Shown: in pieces, positions 34,482 through 43,421 of the stretch
Numbering within the stretch: position 1 is the first letter of the stretch
How the letters are laid out: each line of letters opens with the position of its first letter
Assembly: GCA_002840435.1 (NCBI GenBank)
Contig: PHAT01000005.1
Location: forward strand, 348,460 to 412,459
DNA length: 64,000 bases
Direction: 5' to 3'
Origin: Deltaproteobacteria bacterium HGW-Deltaproteobacteria-6
GTDB taxonomy: Bacteria; Desulfobacterota; Syntrophia; Syntrophales; Smithellaceae
Position numbers and translations under genes: made by a program
The notes under the pieces: generated by a model
Told to the model about the DNA's origin: nothing
Databases searched by the model: none
Seen by the model: only the letters and a program-made list of their open reading frames with translations

Positions 34482-35467
34482 GACACCTTCTCCATTTCAG
34501 CCTTTTTTGCGGACCGGGCATTCCATTTGATGTTCAGCTTTCTGATAAGTCCCATAAAGCCCGTTGGCAGAAACATGACCACCAGGATCAGGATCACGCC
34601 CATGACCAGTTCCGTACTTTCCGTGTAGCGCAGAATCAGCTCGTCGATTCCCTGAAAGATGGCGACGCCCAGGATGGGTCCGAAAAAGCTGCCGACGCCG
34701 CCAATCATGGTTGCTATGATCGGTGCAAAAGACATTCCCAATCCCAGCGATCCGTCGGCCGAGACCAGATTGTGGGACAAGCCGTACAATGACCCCGCCA
34801 CGCCGGCAAATGTTGCCGAGAGCGTATAGACCACCGCTTTTGTCTGCGGCACTTTATACCCCAGGTAATCGATGCGTTTGGCATTGTCGCGGATTCCCAC
34901 CTGGATTTGGCCGAAGGGGGTCTTGGTGATAAACCACATCAGCCATGTGCATGCTCCCATCACAATCATCACCAGAAAATAGAAATGTTCGGGAGAAGTC
35001 TTCAGGCTTTCGGTAAAGATTCCCGGCATCGGAAAGTTTCCAATCCCGTCTTCACCGCCGGTTACTTTATATAACTTGAGCGCCAGAACAAACATCAACT
35101 GACCAAACGCCAGATGCAGCATGGCAAAAGCCGTTCCGCTCACCCGGACCACGAGGGGGGAGAGAACCAAAGCCAGAATCATTGATGCCATGGCGCCGAT
35201 ACCGATGGCCGGAAGGACGCCGATTCCGTCGATATGGGTAAGCGCCAGGGCGGTCCCGTATCCTCCCATCCCGAAGAACATCGCATGCCCGAAGCTCAAA
35301 AGCCCCGTGTACCCCAGCAGCATGTTCAAAGATACCGCATAGACGGCAAGGATGGCGAATGTCACCATCATATTCATATAGTAAACCCCAATCAACTTGG
35401 GGATAAAAATCAATAAAATAAGGCCTGCCAGCCAGGCCGTCACTTTTGTAGTCTTATTCATCATCAC
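34478..35467 (-). CDS. livM: Liv-type ABC transporter permease (LivM)
   Basis: 329-residue permease with about ten hydrophobic segments. YAVSLNMLLGYTGLLSFGHAMFFGMGGYG and FGQIQVGIRDNAKRIDYLGYKV are the LivM signatures, the second being the cytoplasmic coupling loop. GSLYGLSHNLVSADGSLGLGMSF follows. Overlaps both livH and livG by four bases, so the three are one translational unit. Confidence 0.93.
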   Translation of the reverse strand: MMMNKTTKVTAWLAGLILLIFIPKLIGVYYMNMMVTFAILAVYAVSLNMLLGYTGLLSFGHAMFFGMGGYGTALALTHIDGIGVLPAIGIGAMASMILALVLSPLVVRVSGTAFAMLHLAFGQLMFVLALKLYKVTGGEDGIGNFPMPGIFTESLKTSPEHFYFLVMIVMGACTWLMWFITKTPFGQIQVGIRDNAKRIDYLGYKVPQTKAVVYTLSATFAGVAGSLYGLSHNLVSADGSLGLGMSFAPIIATMIGGVGSFFGPILGVAIFQGIDELILRYTESTELVMGVILILVVMFLPTGFMGLIRKLNIKWNARSAKKAEMEKVS

Positions 35468-36339
35468 CGATCCTTCGCTCCGAATAGTCCGTTAGGACGA
35501 AACGCCAGAACAAGGGCCATGAAACAAACCATCAGGACCGGCGCAAATTGAGAGACGAACTGGACGCCGTAGGAGCTGAGCAGTCCGAAAATAATGGAGA
35601 CGATAAAAGCTCCGGCCAGAGAACCGAATCCTCCCGTCACCACAACAATAAAAGCATCCATTCCCACCTGGTCCGCGAGTCCCGGAAAAACCGTCAGGAT
35701 CGGCGCGATGGCCACACCGGCGAGTCCCGCCATCCATGTGCCGACGCCAAATACAAACATAAAGACCAGGTTGATATTAATCCCCAGGGCATTGACCATA
35801 TCCCGGTCCGACACCGCTGCCCGGACAATCTTACCCAGACGCGTCCGGTACAAAAGGAGCATCATGAAAGCCAGAACGACCAGCGCCAACCCGATGACAA
35901 ACAGCCGGTAAACCGGGTAGCTCACGCCGGCGATATCCACCATTCCCTGCAGGATGTCCGGAACGTGCAGTGGCAGGCTTTCCGAACCCCAGATCTTCTT
36001 GATTGCCGCCACGATGACCGCCGCAATACCCATTGTCAGGATCAACTCCCCAAAATGTCCCGCGGCATGGGCACGACGCAAAAAAACCCGCTCCATGAAT
36101 ACACCCAGCCCGGCCGTCATTAGCGGCGCAAAAATCAGCCCGAGCCAGAAGCTTCCCGTCACACCTACAATCTGGTAGCAGAAATAACTCGCCAGCATGA
36201 AAAACGCAGCATGGGCCATGTTCAGTATTCCCATCATTCCGAAGATGATGTTCAATCCCGAGGCAATTAAAAATAATATCATGCCGTAGGCAATCCCGTG
36301 CATGCCCTGCGAAATATACATCGATAAAGTTGGATCCAT
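35464..36339 (-). CDS. livH: Liv-type ABC transporter permease (LivH)
   Basis: 291-residue permease. GMILFLIASGLNIIFGMMGILNMAHAAFFMLA and the coupling loop TRLGKIVRAAVSDRDMVNALGININ are diagnostic. Eight or so hydrophobic segments. Follows the substrate-binding-protein gene after 160 bp that contain a strong hairpin. Confidence 0.93.
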   Translation of the reverse strand: MDPTLSMYISQGMHGIAYGMILFLIASGLNIIFGMMGILNMAHAAFFMLASYFCYQIVGVTGSFWLGLIFAPLMTAGLGVFMERVFLRRAHAAGHFGELILTMGIAAVIVAAIKKIWGSESLPLHVPDILQGMVDIAGVSYPVYRLFVIGLALVVLAFMMLLLYRTRLGKIVRAAVSDRDMVNALGININLVFMFVFGVGTWMAGLAGVAIAPILTVFPGLADQVGMDAFIVVVTGGFGSLAGAFIVSIIFGLLSSYGVQFVSQFAPVLMVCFMALVLAFRPNGLFGAKDR

Positions 36340-36412
36340 TCTTTACTTCCTTTCATTACTTAAACCGGAACTGCTCTGGATGGTCCTGTTGCCGAGCTTT
36401 CTAAAGGATGGA

Positions 36413-36447
36413 CAGATCAACCCCCGTTTTGATGCGGGGTTGATCTG
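36413..36447 (-). terminator. Intercistronic hairpin between livK and livH
   Basis: CAGATCAACCCC pairs perfectly with GGGGTTGATCTG (12 bp) around an 11-nt loop. No T run follows on the minus strand, so it is more likely a transcript-stabilising or partial-termination structure. Such structures allow more binding protein than permease to be made. Confidence 0.55.
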
Positions 36448-36498
36448 CCATTTGGCCAATTTTACAGCATCTCAGAATGGCGGGCGCTGGCGTTGCTG

Positions 36499-37962
36499 CT
36501 ACTGGCCCCAGTCATTCTTTCCCTTGCAACGGTCCAATTTCTGGTCCATCCAGGGAAGAACCTTGGCAGCAGGAACCTTGTAAACCGGCCCAGTATAGGA
36601 AGCGTTCTTGAACCAGTAGTAGGGGGGAATGTTCATGGCAACTTTCTGCTGCTCGGGCGGCACATATTCGGTGACGCCCAGATCCATGACAGCCTTGTGA
36701 TCACAGGCCCTCATTTTAACGACTTTGCCGTTGATGTATTGGTAACTGTCATTTTCCCAGACTTTAATGATCTTTTCCGGATCGGTGCTCTGCGCCCGTT
36801 CCATAACACTCATCGCCCAGTAGGTGGTCATGACCCAGGCGGCGGCGTTAGCCGTGAAATGCTGAAACGCGATGCTGCTGTAAGGAAGGGTTTTCCACTT
36901 TTTCTGCTGTTCCTTCCATGTCGTATAGAACTTGATATGCTCTTTTGTTTTGAAGAACGGAGTTGAATCATAATAGGCGCTGATATTGGTGAGGCCTTTG
37001 GTTCCCGCGACGCCTGTTTCGTTGAGGTAGTTGGGCTCATCCACGTAAACGTTGGCAAAAGGCAGCATGATGCCCATCTGCCGCGCCTGCTTTAACAGGT
37101 TTCCCGCATCGGGAAGCCAGTCCCCCGTAAAAATAACTTCGGCGCCGGAGGCTTTGACTTTGGTGAGGTAGGGGGCGTAGTCGGTCAGGAACAGTTTATG
37201 AAAATCTTCGCCCACGATTTGCGCGTCCGGATAATATTCCTTCAGGCCCTTCTTGAAGTCTTCCGCCAATTGACGGCCGAAAGCGTAATCCTGATTGAGA
37301 ATATAGAATTTTTTCTCTTTTTTACGGATCTGGCCGTAGTAGTAGGCTAACCCGCGTGCGACTGACTCAGTGGAGAAGGTGGCATGGAAAGAGTAGGGTG
37401 AAAAATTGACCGCGTCCTGAAGATCATCAGACATGCACGTGGCATTGATGGCGATGATCTTGTATTTCTTAGCCGTCTCATTGATGATCTTCATGAAATG
37501 GCTGCCGTCTGTTCCCCAGAAGAAATGAACTTTTTCCTGCAGGGCCATGCGTTCCGTGACCTTTTTGCACTGATCCACTTTGGACATGTGATCCGCTTTA
37601 ATGACTTCAATCAGTTTCTTTTTGCCGTCTACCATAATGCCGCCGCGTTTGTTGATGTCATGGGCCACCCATTGCACCAAGGCGAAGTAGATCTGCCCGT
37701 TGTATGCGCTTGGCCCGGAGAAGGCGGCGACGACGGCAATTTTAATCGTATCGCCCTTGGGAGTCACGGGGCTGCCCGGATCATAATCCGACATGTTCGA
37801 CATTTTATTAGCATCGAAGACGGCGGCGGCTGGTGCTGCACTGCTTTTCTTGTCCACTTTAGCTGCTTTGGCTGCAAAGCCCGTAGACGGACTAAAGGCA
37901 GCCAGAGCACATACCGCAAGAGCGAGAAGAACAACCGAAAAATACTTACCCATTTGCTTCAT
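36499..37962 (-). CDS. livK: ABC transporter substrate-binding protein (LivK family)
   Basis: 487 residues from the ATG after AGGAGG. A signal peptide covers about the first 30 residues (LLALAVCALAAFSPSTGFAAKA). The mature protein has the type-I periplasmic-binding fold pattern: GDTIKIAVVAAFSGPSAYNGQIYF, VHFFWGTDGSHFMKIINE and KFYILNQDYAFGRQLAEDFKKGL. It is longer than E. coli LivK (about 370), as in many anaerobe paralogs that bind aromatic or branched carboxylates. First gene of livKHMGF. Ligand unknown. Confidence 0.88.
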   Translation of the reverse strand: MKQMGKYFSVVLLALAVCALAAFSPSTGFAAKAAKVDKKSSAAPAAAVFDANKMSNMSDYDPGSPVTPKGDTIKIAVVAAFSGPSAYNGQIYFALVQWVAHDINKRGGIMVDGKKKLIEVIKADHMSKVDQCKKVTERMALQEKVHFFWGTDGSHFMKIINETAKKYKIIAINATCMSDDLQDAVNFSPYSFHATFSTESVARGLAYYYGQIRKKEKKFYILNQDYAFGRQLAEDFKKGLKEYYPDAQIVGEDFHKLFLTDYAPYLTKVKASGAEVIFTGDWLPDAGNLLKQARQMGIMLPFANVYVDEPNYLNETGVAGTKGLTNISAYYDSTPFFKTKEHIKFYTTWKEQQKKWKTLPYSSIAFQHFTANAAAWVMTTYWAMSVMERAQSTDPEKIIKVWENDSYQYINGKVVKMRACDHKAVMDLGVTEYVPPEQQKVAMNIPPYYWFKNASYTGPVYKVPAAKVLPWMDQKLDRCKGKNDWGQ

Positions 37963-38216
37963 TTTACTTTCCTCCTTGTTACAAAATTGATGGAGCCGCA
38001 AGAAGCATATCTTGTCATTCCCGGAAACAGTAATGAAGATGCAGAATGTTTTAATACTCTGTTTACTTCTTTGCTGTCACTGGGATTCAAGATCTTTTTC
38101 ATGAGTGCATCTTACGGTTTCATTTTATCGGTTACCCGGGGCAGTACATTGTTTGATATGCAACTGCTTCGACATGTTGTAAAATAGCAGCGTTCATCCA
38201 CGACGCTGTCTATTTC

Positions 38217-38330
38217 CCTATACTAATTATTATTCATTGTCAACAAGATCAATTTATTTATATTATCTTGTTATTTCATAAACATACGCAGTTTTAAAAG
38301 CCCGATAATAAAACGTACGTATGTTTATTA
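38217..38330 (-). promoter_or_regulatory. Putative liv promoter with upstream operator-like repeat
   Basis: On the minus strand TTGACA (38238-38243) and TATAGG (38217-38222) stand 15 nt apart, a weak promoter about 250 nt before livK. Some 70 bp further upstream lies AAACGTACGTATGTTT (38311-38326), a near-perfect inverted repeat. The identical 16-mer occurs again upstream of the flavoprotein gene. No gene is seen in 37963-38350. Confidence 0.45.
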
Positions 38331-38350
38331 TTCGTTTCAGTCTCTTCTGT

Positions 38351-39463
38351 TTAAGCAAGATATTTTTTCTGAATGCCGCGAAGAATATCTTCCGCATCCC
38401 GGACAATGGTCTCAACCATATCGCCTACCTTGGGCATATCGTTGATCCGCTGGGCCGCTTCGCCGGCTGCCATCAACGCTTTTGTCTTATCACCGTCATA
38501 AACAGCCTTGATGGATTCAATCTCATACTGAATCAGGGACATATCAATTGTCGTAAAGTCGTCGGGTGTCCCCAAGAAGACGCCGGGCGATTTTGCGAGC
38601 GTGTTGACAGCATGCTCTTCGCTGCGCGGGGTTTTCAACCAGCGGGCCGGTCCGACAAATCCACGGGCCACCAGAGTCCCTCTATCCTGAGCGGCCACAA
38701 CAGCTTCTTTCCAGATCAAATGGAAATCGCTTTCCTGTGTAGCCAGGAACCGCGTACCCATCTGAACACCGTCGGCGCCCAGCACCAGTGCGGCGGCGAG
38801 TGTCTTACCGTCACAGAATCCACCGGCTCCGCAGACGAGCGTCTTTTCATCCGAAACGGCTTCCACCACCGCGGGCAGCAGGATCATGGAATGCACCGGC
38901 TCCCACGAGGTATGGAATCCGCCTTCGTGACCGGATGCCACAATCACGTCAACGCCCGCTTTCTTGCAGCGCAAAGCGCCCTTAACGGAGGGTACAACGT
39001 GCATCCAGGTAAACCCGGCGCCCTTGATTTTGTCATGCCAGCCTACCGGGTCTCCGGCGGAGGTAAAGATGACTTTGAAGTTTTTCTTCATTTCGGGATT
39101 CGCTTCCCGCACCCGGATGGCTGCATCAACAATGATGTTTGCTTCGGCCGCCATTTCCGCCGCGACCATGACGTTAATGCCGAACACGCCTCCCTTGTCT
39201 TTCGTGAGACGATATGTCCGCTTCAGCACCTTCTCCATTGCGGTGGCAATATCATCATCCAAATTTGCCTCGGCCGTCTTGATCCAGGCATCGTAAACAA
39301 AAGGTTGCATGTCCCTGCCCGTTAAACCGCTTGTGGAAAGCAGGCCCAATGCGCCGGCATTGGCCGCTGCAACGCCAAGGTTGTTATTGCTGAAAGGGCC
39401 CATCCCCGCCTGAATGATCGGATACTTAATTCCAATCAGGTCACACAGTCTTGATTTAATCAT
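38351..39463 (-). CDS. Nitronate monooxygenase / FabK-like FMN enzyme
   Basis: 370 residues. TIM-barrel flavoprotein of the 2-nitropropane dioxygenase/enoyl-ACP reductase II family: YPIIQAGMGPFSNNNLGVAAANAGALGLLS, GVFGINVMV, VDVIVASGHEGGFH (active-site His region), VCGAGGFCDGKTLAAALVLGADGVQMGTRFLA (FMN phosphate site). A preceding GGAGGAGG gives a strong start. It lies between liv genes and the SDR pair, within an acyl-CoA island, so an enoyl-CoA or enoyl-thioester reduction is as likely as nitronate oxidation. Confidence 0.82.
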   Translation of the reverse strand: MIKSRLCDLIGIKYPIIQAGMGPFSNNNLGVAAANAGALGLLSTSGLTGRDMQPFVYDAWIKTAEANLDDDIATAMEKVLKRTYRLTKDKGGVFGINVMVAAEMAAEANIIVDAAIRVREANPEMKKNFKVIFTSAGDPVGWHDKIKGAGFTWMHVVPSVKGALRCKKAGVDVIVASGHEGGFHTSWEPVHSMILLPAVVEAVSDEKTLVCGAGGFCDGKTLAAALVLGADGVQMGTRFLATQESDFHLIWKEAVVAAQDRGTLVARGFVGPARWLKTPRSEEHAVNTLAKSPGVFLGTPDDFTTIDMSLIQYEIESIKAVYDGDKTKALMAAGEAAQRINDMPKVGDMVETIVRDAEDILRGIQKKYLA

Positions 39464-39530
39464 AAAACACCTCCTCCATTTAATTTATTAATATTTCATA
39501 TTATCTTTTCGTTCTACAAGTACGTAAATA

Positions 39531-39546
39531 AAACGTACGTATGTTT
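39531..39546. promoter_or_regulatory. Operator-like inverted repeat, copy 2
   Basis: AAACGTACGTATGTTT, identical to the copy near 38.3 kb, including the flanking ATA on its left. It lies about 70 bp before the start codon of the flavoprotein gene and faces the SDR operon on the other side. A TetR-type repressor site is inferred. Confidence 0.55.
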
Positions 39547-39638
39547 TAATCATTATTTAAGGGAGGTCAATTTGTCAAGAATTATTATTGCTTAAGTTCC
39601 TAATATATTTAAATCATAAAGAAAATATCTAAAACAAC

Positions 39639-39688
39639 TTGACAGGACAAACGGATTCATATAACGAAAATAAAACGCTTGTTTTATT
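39639..39688 (+). promoter_or_regulatory. Promoter and palindromic operator of the SDR-OYE operon
   Basis: TTGACA (39639-39644) and TATAAC (39660-39665) are 15 nt apart. Just downstream, at the likely transcription start, is a perfect palindrome AATAAAAC-GCTT-GTTTTATT (39669-39688). It uses the same AAAC/GTTT half-sites as the other island operators but with a 4-bp centre. A repressor bound here would block initiation. Confidence 0.6.
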
Positions 39689-39757
39689 AAGAATCATTAA
39701 ACTGTTATTACCATTGATAATTTAATAAAGAAAGACAATAAAAGAAAGGAGCAACTA

Positions 39758-40528
39758 TTGGAAATCAAAAGATACGACCATAAAACGGTGCTGGTGACAG
39801 GCGGCACCTCCGGGATAGGAAGAGCCACAGCCGTGGCCTTTGCCCGCGAAGGCGCACACGTCATCATTGCCGCCCGAAGGGAAGATCTCGGCCGTGAAGT
39901 TGTCCGCGAAATAGAAACCAATGGCGGAAAAGCCGTCTTCATTAAAACGGATATCCGGGTCAGCGAGGAAATCGACAGGCTTTTTCAGGAAATCACAACC
40001 CGCTACGGACGTCTGGATGTCGCCTTTAATAATGCCGGTCTTAGTTCAATGGGTATGCCGCCCGCCGCAAAGATCACCGAAGAGGAATGGGACGACATCG
40101 TCAATACCAATCTCCGCGGGACATGGCTTTGCATGAAACAGGAGATAGGCGTGATGCTCAAGCAGGGCGGCGGCGTGATAGTGAACACCGCCTCGGTGCT
40201 TGGCGTGACGGGAGAATACGGGTTAGCATCTTACTGCGCCAGCAAACATGGCATCATCGGATTGACCAAAACGGCGGCGCTGGAATACGCCCATAAAAAC
40301 ATCCGCGTCAATGCCGTATGCCCCGGACCGATCCGCACGGAAATGCTCACAGCCCCCATGGCCCAATTCGCTAAAATGAATGACATGCTGATTGCCAAAA
40401 CACCCATGAGAAGAATGGGCGAGCCGGAAGAGATTGCGGGAGCGGTTCTTTGGCTTTGCTCCGGCGAATCGTCGTTTATGACAGGAAAAGAATTGGTGGT
40501 AGCGGGCGGTCAGGGGGTCGTATCCTGA
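39758..40528 (+). CDS. Short-chain dehydrogenase/reductase 1
   Basis: 256 residues, classical SDR. Cofactor motif TGGTSGIGRA, then NNAGLSS, the catalytic Ser in NTASVLG and YCASK (Tyr-x3-Lys). Starts with TTG, following AAAGGAG at good spacing; no ATG is suitably placed. C-terminal ELVVAGGQGVVS is a normal SDR end. Probably oxidises or reduces a hydroxyacyl-CoA or cyclic alcohol in the island pathway. Close paralog of the next gene. Confidence 0.88.
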   Translation: MEIKRYDHKTVLVTGGTSGIGRATAVAFAREGAHVIIAARREDLGREVVREIETNGGKAVFIKTDIRVSEEIDRLFQEITTRYGRLDVAFNNAGLSSMGMPPAAKITEEEWDDIVNTNLRGTWLCMKQEIGVMLKQGGGVIVNTASVLGVTGEYGLASYCASKHGIIGLTKTAALEYAHKNIRVNAVCPGPIRTEMLTAPMAQFAKMNDMLIAKTPMRRMGEPEEIAGAVLWLCSGESSFMTGKELVVAGGQGVVS

Positions 40529-40557
40529 TGGCTGTTTCACGAGAAAGGAGATAAACT

Positions 40558-41328
40558 TTGAAAGCAAATCGATTTCAGGACAAAGTTGTTTTGGTCACCG
40601 GAGGCAATTCGGGAATCGGCCGCGCCGCGGCGCTGATGTTCGCCCGCGAGGGCGCCCGGGTGGTTATCGCCGCCCGCCGGGAAGACAAGGGCAACGCCGT
40701 CGTGCAGGAAATAGAAAATGAAAAAGGACGGGCCCGGTTTATTCAAACCGACATCACCCGGATAAAAGACATTGAAAATCTGTTTCAGGTCATTGATAAT
40801 GAGTATGGCCGGCTGGACTGCGCCTTCAACAACGCCGGGGTCAGCTCACCCACGATGAGGCGGATCATCAATACAACCATGGAAGACTGGGACTGGATGA
40901 TGAACACCAACTTAAAAGGCGTCTGGCGATGCATGAAACAGGAAATTCCGCGGATGTTGAAACAGGGCGGAGGCGCCATTGTCAACAATTCGTCCATCGC
41001 CGGCATCTGCTCGGAAGTCGGCCTGTCTGTTTACGCGGCAAGCAAGCATGCCGTACTGGGTTTGACCCGGGCCGCCGCTCTCGATTATGCTCACAGGAAA
41101 GTCCGCATCAATGCCGTCTGCCCGGGATTTATCCATACCCCCATGCTGGAAGAACCATGGCAGCAAAATCCCCAGATCAAGGATTTAACCATGGCACTGG
41201 TTCCCATGAAGCGATTCGGCAAGCCCGAAGAAATCGCCTCGGCTGTTCTGTGGATGTGCTCCGAGGAAGCGTCTTTTATGACCGGTAAGGAAATGGTCAT
41301 CGGCGGCGGGCAGGCCATTCATTCATGA
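40558..41328 (+). CDS. Short-chain dehydrogenase/reductase 2
   Basis: 256 residues, the same length as its neighbour and similar throughout, hence a tandem duplication. TGGNSGIGRA, NNAGVSS, the catalytic Ser in NNSSIAG and YAASK are intact. Also a TTG start, after GAAAGGAG. The two paralogs differ around the substrate loop (MLTAPMAQFAKMNDML against MLEEPWQQNPQIKDLT), suggesting different substrates or stereochemistry. Confidence 0.88.
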   Translation: MKANRFQDKVVLVTGGNSGIGRAAALMFAREGARVVIAARREDKGNAVVQEIENEKGRARFIQTDITRIKDIENLFQVIDNEYGRLDCAFNNAGVSSPTMRRIINTTMEDWDWMMNTNLKGVWRCMKQEIPRMLKQGGGAIVNNSSIAGICSEVGLSVYAASKHAVLGLTRAAALDYAHRKVRINAVCPGFIHTPMLEEPWQQNPQIKDLTMALVPMKRFGKPEEIASAVLWMCSEEASFMTGKEMVIGGGQAIHS

Positions 41329-41365
41329 TCATTTTAATTTAAAAGAGACCGTAAATAAGGAGAAC

Positions 41366-43306
41366 ATGATGAGTACATTGAAAAGCATCTTATCGCCTCT
41401 CAAGATCAGATCTTTGGAACTTCCCAATCGGGTTGTCATGCCCCCTATGGGATCGAATCTGGGAAATAAGGATGGAACGGTAAGTGAAGAGAATCTGGCA
41501 TACCTGACGCGCCGCGCCAAAGGGCAGCCCGGCCTGATTATCACGGAGATCACCGGTGTTCATCCCGAAGGCGTGGTCGGCCCAAACCAGCTTGGCGCCT
41601 ACGACGACCGCTTTATTCCGGGGCTGGCGAAAATGGCGGCGGCGGCGCATGAAGAAGGCTGCAGGATTGCCATGCAGATTCATCATACCGGTCGCGAAAG
41701 CCTCTACATGCTGGGCAAGGGCAAAGCAATGGCGCCGTCGCCGATACCGAGTATTGTTTTCAGGGGCATGCCCAGGGAAATGACGCTTGGCGATATCCAG
41801 GAAATCATTGCCTGCTTCGGATCGGCCGCCCGCCGGGCGCGCGAAGCCGGGTTTGACGCCGTGGAAATCCATGGCGCTCACGGCTATCTTTTAACACAGT
41901 TTCTCTCCGCGCTGACCAACCAGCGGACCGATCAATACGGCGGAACAACGTTGAAGGAACGATCCCGTTTTGTTCTGGAAGTCATCGCGGAAGTCCGCAG
42001 ACAGGTTGGCGCGGATTATCCCCTTTCCATCCGGCTGTCCGCGCAGGAATTTATCAAGGGCGGCTACAGCGTGGAAGATATGCAGACCATCATCCCGGAT
42101 ATCGTAGCGGCCGGCGCCGACCTGATCCATGCGTCTTTCGGCACACACGGCAGCCCCGGCGGCATCACCCAGGCGCCCGGTGAATACGCACCCGGCTTTA
42201 ATGTCTGGCTGGCCAAAAAAATAAAAGATGTCACTTCCGCGCCGGTCATTGCCGTCGGCCGCTTTACCGATCCTTCGGCGGCGGACGAGGCCATCGCCCG
42301 CGGCGACGCCGATCTGATCGCTTTCGGACGGCAGTTTTTAGCCGACCCGGATTTTCTCATCAAAGCCAAAGCAGGACGGACGGCGGACATCCGCCAGTGC
42401 ATTGCCTGCAACCAGGGATGCATTGAAAGAGAAATGCTTGGAGAAGGAAACATTCGCTGCTCCATCAATCCGGAAACAGGCCAGGAAACGATCTATCCCA
42501 AAGGCCCCGCAGCCACCCCCCGGAATGTTTGGGTTGCCGGTTCGGGCCCCGCGGGCCTAATTGCCGCCTCCGAGGCCTGCCGCCTCGGCCACAAGGTAAC
42601 CCTTTTCGAAAAGAAAAAAACCCTCGGGGGTCAGATCCGTTATGCCCAGGTTCCCCCGCATAAGGAAATCTACGGCGAATGGATCGACTGGCAGGCAGGC
42701 CAGGTTGAAAAATCCAAAGTGACCATCAAGAGGGAGACGGAGGTCACGGAAGCGCTGCTTGCCGACGGTAAACCTGATTTTGTGATCGTGGCAACCGGCG
42801 GAGAAAAGCTTGTCCCGCCCATCGCGGGAATCGACAAACCTTTTGTCTGTGACGCGTGGCAGATCCTCGACGGCCGGGTGGCGCCCGGAAAAAATGTTGT
42901 CGTCATCGGCGGCGGATTGATCGGTATGGAAGTGGCGGATTATCTCAGCGAAAAAGGGATTCAAGTTACAATAGTGGAAATGCTGAAACGTTCACCCGTC
43001 CTGAAAATCACGTCCCATGGTTACATGCTGCATAACCGTCTGCGGGAAAGAAAATGCCGGATGATCTTCGGCGTGGAAGTCAAGAGCATCGGCGACGGCT
43101 GCGTCGAATGCAGCATGGAAGGTGAACTGTCCGAGATTTCTCCTGTTGATCAGGTAGTGGTCGCCGTTGGAATGAAGCCCGTCAACGCACTCAAGGACGT
43201 TCTGGAGAAACTCGGGATTCCCTTTGCCGTTGTCGGTGATGCCGGCAAGCCCAGAAGAATCATTGAAGCAACGGAAGAAGGCGCGCGCGCAGCCTGGGAT
43301 CTGTAA
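41366..43306 (+). CDS. 2,4-dienoyl-CoA reductase-like NADH:flavin oxidoreductase
   Basis: 646 residues, multidomain. The N-terminal old-yellow-enzyme barrel has PNRVVMPPMGSNLG, MQIHHTGRE, GFDAVEIHGAHGYLLTQFLS and IAFGRQFLADPDF. A four-Cys cluster motif follows (CIACNQGC, then Cys in IRCSINPETG). The FAD domain has VAGSGPAGLIAASEA and the pyridine-nucleotide domain VVIGGGLIGMEVADYL. This is the layout of FadH and of bile-acid/enoate reductases. Third gene of the SDR operon; AAGGAG precedes tandem ATG codons. Reduces a dienoyl- or enoyl-CoA. Confidence 0.9.
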   Translation: MMSTLKSILSPLKIRSLELPNRVVMPPMGSNLGNKDGTVSEENLAYLTRRAKGQPGLIITEITGVHPEGVVGPNQLGAYDDRFIPGLAKMAAAAHEEGCRIAMQIHHTGRESLYMLGKGKAMAPSPIPSIVFRGMPREMTLGDIQEIIACFGSAARRAREAGFDAVEIHGAHGYLLTQFLSALTNQRTDQYGGTTLKERSRFVLEVIAEVRRQVGADYPLSIRLSAQEFIKGGYSVEDMQTIIPDIVAAGADLIHASFGTHGSPGGITQAPGEYAPGFNVWLAKKIKDVTSAPVIAVGRFTDPSAADEAIARGDADLIAFGRQFLADPDFLIKAKAGRTADIRQCIACNQGCIEREMLGEGNIRCSINPETGQETIYPKGPAATPRNVWVAGSGPAGLIAASEACRLGHKVTLFEKKKTLGGQIRYAQVPPHKEIYGEWIDWQAGQVEKSKVTIKRETEVTEALLADGKPDFVIVATGGEKLVPPIAGIDKPFVCDAWQILDGRVAPGKNVVVIGGGLIGMEVADYLSEKGIQVTIVEMLKRSPVLKITSHGYMLHNRLRERKCRMIFGVEVKSIGDGCVECSMEGELSEISPVDQVVVAVGMKPVNALKDVLEKLGIPFAVVGDAGKPRRIIEATEEGARAAWDL

Positions 43307-43331
43307 TCACACTTGCTGCTGGTTTTCAATG

Positions 43332-43368
43332 AACCGGAATCGGCCCCGTGCCGATTCCGGTTTTTTTT
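43332..43368 (+). terminator. Terminator of the SDR-OYE operon
   Basis: AACCGGAATCGGC pairs perfectly with GCCGATTCCGGTT (13 bp) around a 5-nt loop and runs into eight T residues. Strong intrinsic terminator between the convergent operons. Confidence 0.92.
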
Positions 43369-43421
43369 GACCGGTTTACGAGAACATCATCATGTCTGGT
43401 ATGGAACCGTGAATAAGGACG

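Noticed and set aside
37963-38187. Short plus-strand frame upstream of livK
   Set aside because: It starts inside the antisense of livK, has no ribosome site, and occupies the liv promoter region.
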